Assembly: GCF_021742065.1 (NCBI RefSeq) | Contig: NZ_JAKKIE010000100.1 | Coordinates: 1-8,415 of the forward strand | Direction of reading: 5' to 3' | Source: Rhizorhapis sp. SPR117 | GTDB taxonomy: Bacteria; Pseudomonadota; Alphaproteobacteria; Sphingomonadales; Sphingomonadaceae | DNA: 8,415 nucleotides | Shown here: in pieces, positions 6,024 through 8,415 of the stretch | How the letters are laid out: each line of letters begins with the position of its first letter | How positions within the stretch are numbered: the first letter of the stretch is position 1 | The notes under the pieces: model-generated | What the model was told of the DNA's origin: nothing | Databases searched by the model: none | The model's input: the letters and a program-made list of their open reading frames with translations, nothing else | Made by a program: the position numbers and the translations under genes

Positions 6024-6118
6024 GGGACCTGCTGATCTCCAACCGGGTGCTGGTGCGCCAAATTACGCAATTCGGTCAGGACCCGCTGATATACAATCAG
6101 GTGGTCGGTCTGCCCAAA
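6024..6118. repeat. Two imperfect direct repeats, about 54-base period
   Basis: GGGACCTGCTGATCTCCAAC (from 6024) recurs as AGGACCCGCTGATATACAAT (from 6078), and similarity continues through CGGGTGCTGGT / CAGGTGGTCGGT to a shared CCAAA. The second copy contains CTGAT-ATACA-ATCAG, a small hairpin. The repeats lie in the roughly 190-base gap between two minus-strand genes. A plus-strand frame across them shows no start and I do not treat it as a gene. They could be protein-binding sites or the trace of a duplication. Confidence 0.45.
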
Positions 6119-6145
6119 TGCTTGGAAATCCGTATCTCGGGCGAA

Positions 6146-6766
6146 CTATAGCCTTTCGCCGGGCATCCGAGGGGAACCAGACCGACCCGCTAGGACGCGC
6201 AGCCGATCAAGGTAAAGCGTCTTCGCTTCGAATTCCGCCATGCGAAGGCGGCTCACCATATCGATGCGATTACGTCCCCGCGGACGAGGCATACTACCCG
6301 ACCCACACAGTCGGCTACGCAGCTTGGCGGACCTGCGTCGGGCACGCGAAACTTCGTTCATGCCTTGCACTGCATAGCTTAGGCGCTGCGCCTCCCGTGA
6401 ACCGAAGCGGTCACCGGCATAGTACAGGACCTCGCAACGCCGCGCGGTGAATGGGCAGATGAAATAGCAGCGGTGGCCCCCGAACGGTGATGGCGCCATT
6501 TCGATGGCAACGGATTGGGTGATGGCACCATCGATCATATCGCCGATGATCGTCATCACGCCGCCGCGTTCAATGTCGCTGAGATCGACGCGCAGGCGTG
6601 CGCTGGCGGTGCTTAGGCCGCCGATTGACCAGTGCACCGTGTCGATGACGCATTCGCCCGGTGAGACTACGCCCAGCCGCCGCAACGCGCGAATGTCGAG
6701 TGCCAGCATTTCCTCGACGTTGCCGATATGCGTTGAACGCCGCGCGCCTGATCCAAGTCCGCCCAT
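6146..6766 (-). CDS. MGG(L/F)GSG-family hypothetical protein (206 aa)
   Basis: The product begins MGGLGSGARR, a signature I know from uncharacterised proteins in alphaproteobacterial islands and prophages. Further features of that family are present: LDIRALRRLGVVSPG (23-37), FGGHRCYFICP (95-105), then a Cys at 111, LSYAVQ (129-134), a basic helix RARRRSAKLRSRL (141-153) and a C-terminal helix (MAEFEAKTLYLDRLRVL). Cys100, Cys104 and Cys111 look like the first part of a zinc ribbon. A second Cys pair would be expected before LSYAVQ, but the sequence there is FGSREAQ. The site may therefore be altered. I chose ATG 6766 because GGAGG lies 6 bases upstream and it gives the family N-terminus; an upstream in-frame ATG at 6826 lacks both. 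Function unknown. Confidence 0.75.
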   Translation of the reverse strand: MGGLGSGARRSTHIGNVEEMLALDIRALRRLGVVSPGECVIDTVHWSIGGLSTASARLRVDLSDIERGGVMTIIGDMIDGAITQSVAIEMAPSPFGGHRCYFICPFTARRCEVLYYAGDRFGSREAQRLSYAVQGMNEVSRARRRSAKLRSRLCGSGSMPRPRGRNRIDMVSRLRMAEFEAKTLYLDRLRVLAGRSGSPRMPGERL

Positions 6767-6853
6767 GAAAGCCTCCTGCGTCTCGGACGGCATCATACAT
6801 CGAGATCGGCCGCGTCTCAGGCACAACCTCCGGCTCTTCGGACGGCGGCTCTG

Positions 6854-7174
6854 TGCCCCTCAAGCTGGCTTTTCAACGAAATACTGTAGCTTGGGGCAGG
6901 TCGGTCAGCTTTCTGTTGAGTGCAAACGTCCACTGTCCCATACAGGTAATCGGAACCGCCACGCACGGTTCTGGGGCGTAGTAACCCCGAATAGCCGGTT
7001 GGGCTGCCCGTAGCAGCCCGACACATCCTTGACCCTATGGTCGGGGAGCCTGCGACGTATGTCCAGGGCTTCCCAGCCTAAAGGTCGTAGGGACCGAGCT
7101 ATCGGTTTACTAACTCCCCGATCACCAAGGATCAGGTGTGAAGTCGAAAGCGGGGGCGTACCGCCATCGACTTC
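6854..7174 (+). ncRNA. Candidate structured RNA with many nested stems
   Basis: No credible gene covers this stretch, yet it is packed with complementary arms. Bulged stem TGCCCC+AAGCT / AGCTT+GGGGCA (6854-6898). GAACCG / CGGTTC (6953-6971). GGGG / CCCC (6973-6988). GGGCTG / CAGCCC (7001-7019). Then a multibranch unit: ACAC / GTGT, ATCCTTG / CAAGGAT and TCGGGGAG / CTCCCCGA close from 7021 to 7139 around TGCGAC / GTCGTA (7051-7089), a small bulged stem at 7065-7079, and ACCGA / TCGGT (7093-7106). Last, GAAGTCGA+GCGG / CCGC+TCGACTTC (7140-7174). Wobble pairs G7052-U7088 and U7000-G7020 exist only if the plus strand is transcribed, since the complement would give A-C mismatches. It ends 14 bases before a lipoprotein start, so it may be a long leader or a separate RNA. 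It matches no RNA family that I recognise. Confidence 0.55.
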
Positions 7175-7188
7175 CGGGGCGAAATCAA

Positions 7189-7479
7189 ATGAAGCGCATC
7201 TTATTTTTCACCGCTGCGTTGGCGCTCACAGGCTGCGTGTCGATGGGCACCAATTACGACGTGGCGGCGGTCGATCGCCTTCAGGTCGGCATGACCAAGG
7301 CACAGGTTATCGGCTTGCTTGGACAACCCAATCAGGTCGTCACCAACTCCGATGGGAGTGAACGCCTTGTCTGGGTGCATTCAACGGGATCGATGTTCGG
7401 CGCGAATGCGCGTTCAGTAGGATTGCCGTTTGGAGCCGATGGGCGGCTGACCGACGTTCCACAGCGGGCGGTTCAATAG
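7189..7479 (+). CDS. BamE/SmpA-like small lipoprotein (96 aa)
   Basis: A short lipoprotein signal is clear: MKR, a hydrophobic stretch, then the lipobox LTGC with Cys16 as the lipid anchor. The mature part has the SmpA/OmlA (BamE) domain pattern: VDRLQVGMTKAQVIGLLGQPN (28-48), then the strands of a domain containing ERLVWVHS. It should sit in the outer or inner membrane facing the periplasm. BamE itself helps assemble outer-membrane proteins, but this copy lies in a mobile region and may serve another role. The residue after Cys is Val, so outer-membrane sorting is plausible. The start is fixed by the signal peptide; the ribosome site (GGGG at 7176-7179) is weak. A candidate structured RNA ends 14 bases upstream and could regulate it. 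Confidence 0.78.
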   Translation: MKRILFFTAALALTGCVSMGTNYDVAAVDRLQVGMTKAQVIGLLGQPNQVVTNSDGSERLVWVHSTGSMFGANARSVGLPFGADGRLTDVPQRAVQ

Positions 7480-7485
7480 GCCGTC

Positions 7486-7725
7486 ATGCAGCGATTAGCC
7501 TTGATCGCCAGTTTGTTATGCGCGGGGTGCAATAGCCCGGCATCGCAGACTGCCGATGCACCCAACGCGGCCTCCGGCTATGCAGCCCGCGAGCGAGAGC
7601 TTATCGAAATGTGCAACGAGATTGCCATCGAGCGTGAGGTCTTGGTGGCGAAATACAATGCGATGATCGAAGTCCATAAGCTCAACATGCGGCCCGAGCC
7701 GTTAACCGTGCAGAGATGCTCATAG
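7486..7725 (+). CDS. Small putative lipoprotein (79 aa)
   Basis: The product starts MQRLALIASLLCAGC, a short signal with lipobox CAGC and Cys15 as anchor. The mature part is short. It has an Ala/Ser-rich linker, then a helical stretch with mixed charge (RERELIEMCNEIAIEREVLVAKYNAMIEVHK) that could form a coiled coil, and ends in QRCS. The start is 6 bases after the stop of the BamE-like gene, so the two are probably co-transcribed. I see no strong ribosome site. No function is recognised. The gene ends 8 bases before the convergent minus-strand gene, and no terminator is visible between them. Confidence 0.68.
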   Translation: MQRLALIASLLCAGCNSPASQTADAPNAASGYAARERELIEMCNEIAIEREVLVAKYNAMIEVHKLNMRPEPLTVQRCS

Positions 7726-7733
7726 CTATCGCC

Positions 7734-8415
7734 TCATTCGACTACGTCCTCTTGATCGACGCCCGCCGCATTCACAATGGCGGGAAGTGCTTGCGCAATA
7801 CCGAGAACAGTTGACGCTGCACCGCGAGCCGCTGCCTTGTGAAATTCCTCGACCTCAATGTCGAATTTTTCGCCCATGGCGCGGCGCGCTTGTTCCATTC
7901 CGAGCATCAAGACGCGCATACCAAGGATATACTGCTGGGTGACCACCTTCTTCGACACATCACCCTTCGCTTGGACAAAATAGCGGTTGTGATAGGCGTT
8001 ATCGAGATTGATCTTGTAGACCATGCCCGCATCGTCACCCAAATCTTCCACCGTTCCGCCATCGGCTTCCGTCATGCCGCTAGGCCACGTCTCGCACGTG
8101 TGACCTTTGATCTCGCGGCCATCTTTGGTCAGCAAAACACATGGCGGCAATCCAACCATCGGCGCATCTTCACCACCACCGGAATTTTTTCCGTCATCAG
8201 CGCCCTTGCGCTTTTCATCATCGGATTTTTCGGGCTTCGGTTTCGGGTCAGACTTTGGTTCTGCCGTGGCCTCCACGATGCGCAGCTCAACCATATTTTC
8301 CGTTTTCACTGCCTGCGGCATCTCGGGATCGCTAAGCGCAACGCTCTCATGACTGCCATCTGCGCTGCAGAACGAGTTTATCCTGCCGCCGACCTTTCGG
8401 CTAGCGGTGAATTTG
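7734..8415 (-). CDS. C-terminal part of a larger unrecognised protein, runs off the edge
   Basis: The frame is open from the right edge of the window to the stop at 7734, so at least 226 residues are visible and the N-terminus lies outside. An internal ATG at 8321 is not a convincing start because the frame continues upstream (RKVGGRINSF, then SHESVALSDPE). The middle is a low-complexity charged linker (AEPKSDPKPKPEKSDDEKRKG). The C-terminal block has strands (PPCVLLTKDGREI, MVYKINLDNAYHNRYF) and helices (VVTQQYILGMRVLMLGMEQARRAMG, ending AASTVLGIAQALPAIVNAAG). The 'INLDN.Y...Y' followed by 'YILGMRVLMLG' pattern reminds me of C-termini of some large GHKL-type ATP-binding proteins, but this is weak recall and the ATPase part is not in view. 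Confidence 0.65.
   Translation of the reverse strand, partial: KFTASRKVGGRINSFCSADGSHESVALSDPEMPQAVKTENMVELRIVEATAEPKSDPKPKPEKSDDEKRKGADDGKNSGGGEDAPMVGLPPCVLLTKDGREIKGHTCETWPSGMTEADGGTVEDLGDDAGMVYKINLDNAYHNRYFVQAKGDVSKKVVTQQYILGMRVLMLGMEQARRAMGEKFDIEVEEFHKAAARGAASTVLGIAQALPAIVNAAGVDQEDVVE

Noticed and set aside
5920..6450. 176-codon plus-strand frame
   Set aside because: It runs antisense to the acidic-protein start and the MGG-family gene, and its Gly/Ser/Pro/Arg-rich product is typical of a shadow frame in GC-rich DNA.
6953..6971. GAACCG / CGGTTC stem as group II intron domain V
   Set aside because: It is far too short for the 34-base domain V, lacks the AGC triad arrangement, and no reverse transcriptase or intron 5' motif is present.
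6817..7026. 69-codon minus-strand frame inside the structured stretch
   Set aside because: It crosses several complementary arms, has no ribosome site and no protein pattern; the pairing explains the stretch better.
7107..7113. TACTAAC-like motif in the structured stretch
   Set aside because: It resembles a yeast intron branch point, which has no meaning in a bacterial island; coincidence.

Overview
The window looks like part of an integrated mobile element, most likely a phage satellite or small integrative island, in an alphaproteobacterium. A sphingomonad is my best guess. That guess rests on the GC-rich codon use and on the gene set: a P4-type integrase, an AlpA-like regulator, a primase-helicase and an MGG(L/F)GSG-type protein. 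The taxon is inferred from memory of such gene sets and was not checked by a search.

Left edge (1-1640): a 47-nt copy of the 3' half of a tRNA, probably tRNA-Lys(CUU), lies on the minus strand with no matching 5' half. This is what an attachment-site copy left by integration into a tRNA gene looks like. To its right is a tight minus-strand operon of three genes. The first is a 5'-truncated gene resembling the domain that accompanies GIY-YIG nucleases. The second is a 97-aa protein with a possible Cys-based metal site. The third is a 229-aa protein with a PD-(D/E)XK-like motif. This operon is the best candidate for defence cargo.

Core (1634-5158): a tyrosine integrase that keeps its full catalytic set but has lost its N-terminus sits head to head with the truncated nuclease-like gene, so a rearrangement joined the two. 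It is followed by an unrecognised 219-aa protein, an AlpA-type HTH protein, a 48-aa small gene and a 589-aa primase-polymerase/helicase. The last three genes are joined by GTGA and ATGA stop-start overlaps. This is the regulation and replication module of the element.

Right part (5159-8415): three minus-strand genes follow, a 104-aa protein, a very acidic 75-aa protein and a 206-aa MGG-family protein. The first two start codons lie in or next to small hairpins that place the Shine-Dalgarno sequence in the loop. After the MGG gene come about 420 bases without a convincing gene. They hold an exceptionally dense series of complementary arms (6854-7174), best read as a structured RNA on the plus strand. 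Two small lipoprotein genes follow, the first BamE/SmpA-like. The 3' end of an unrecognised, highly charged minus-strand gene runs off the right edge.

The most novel items are the structured RNA, the nuclease-like operon, and the start-codon hairpins.
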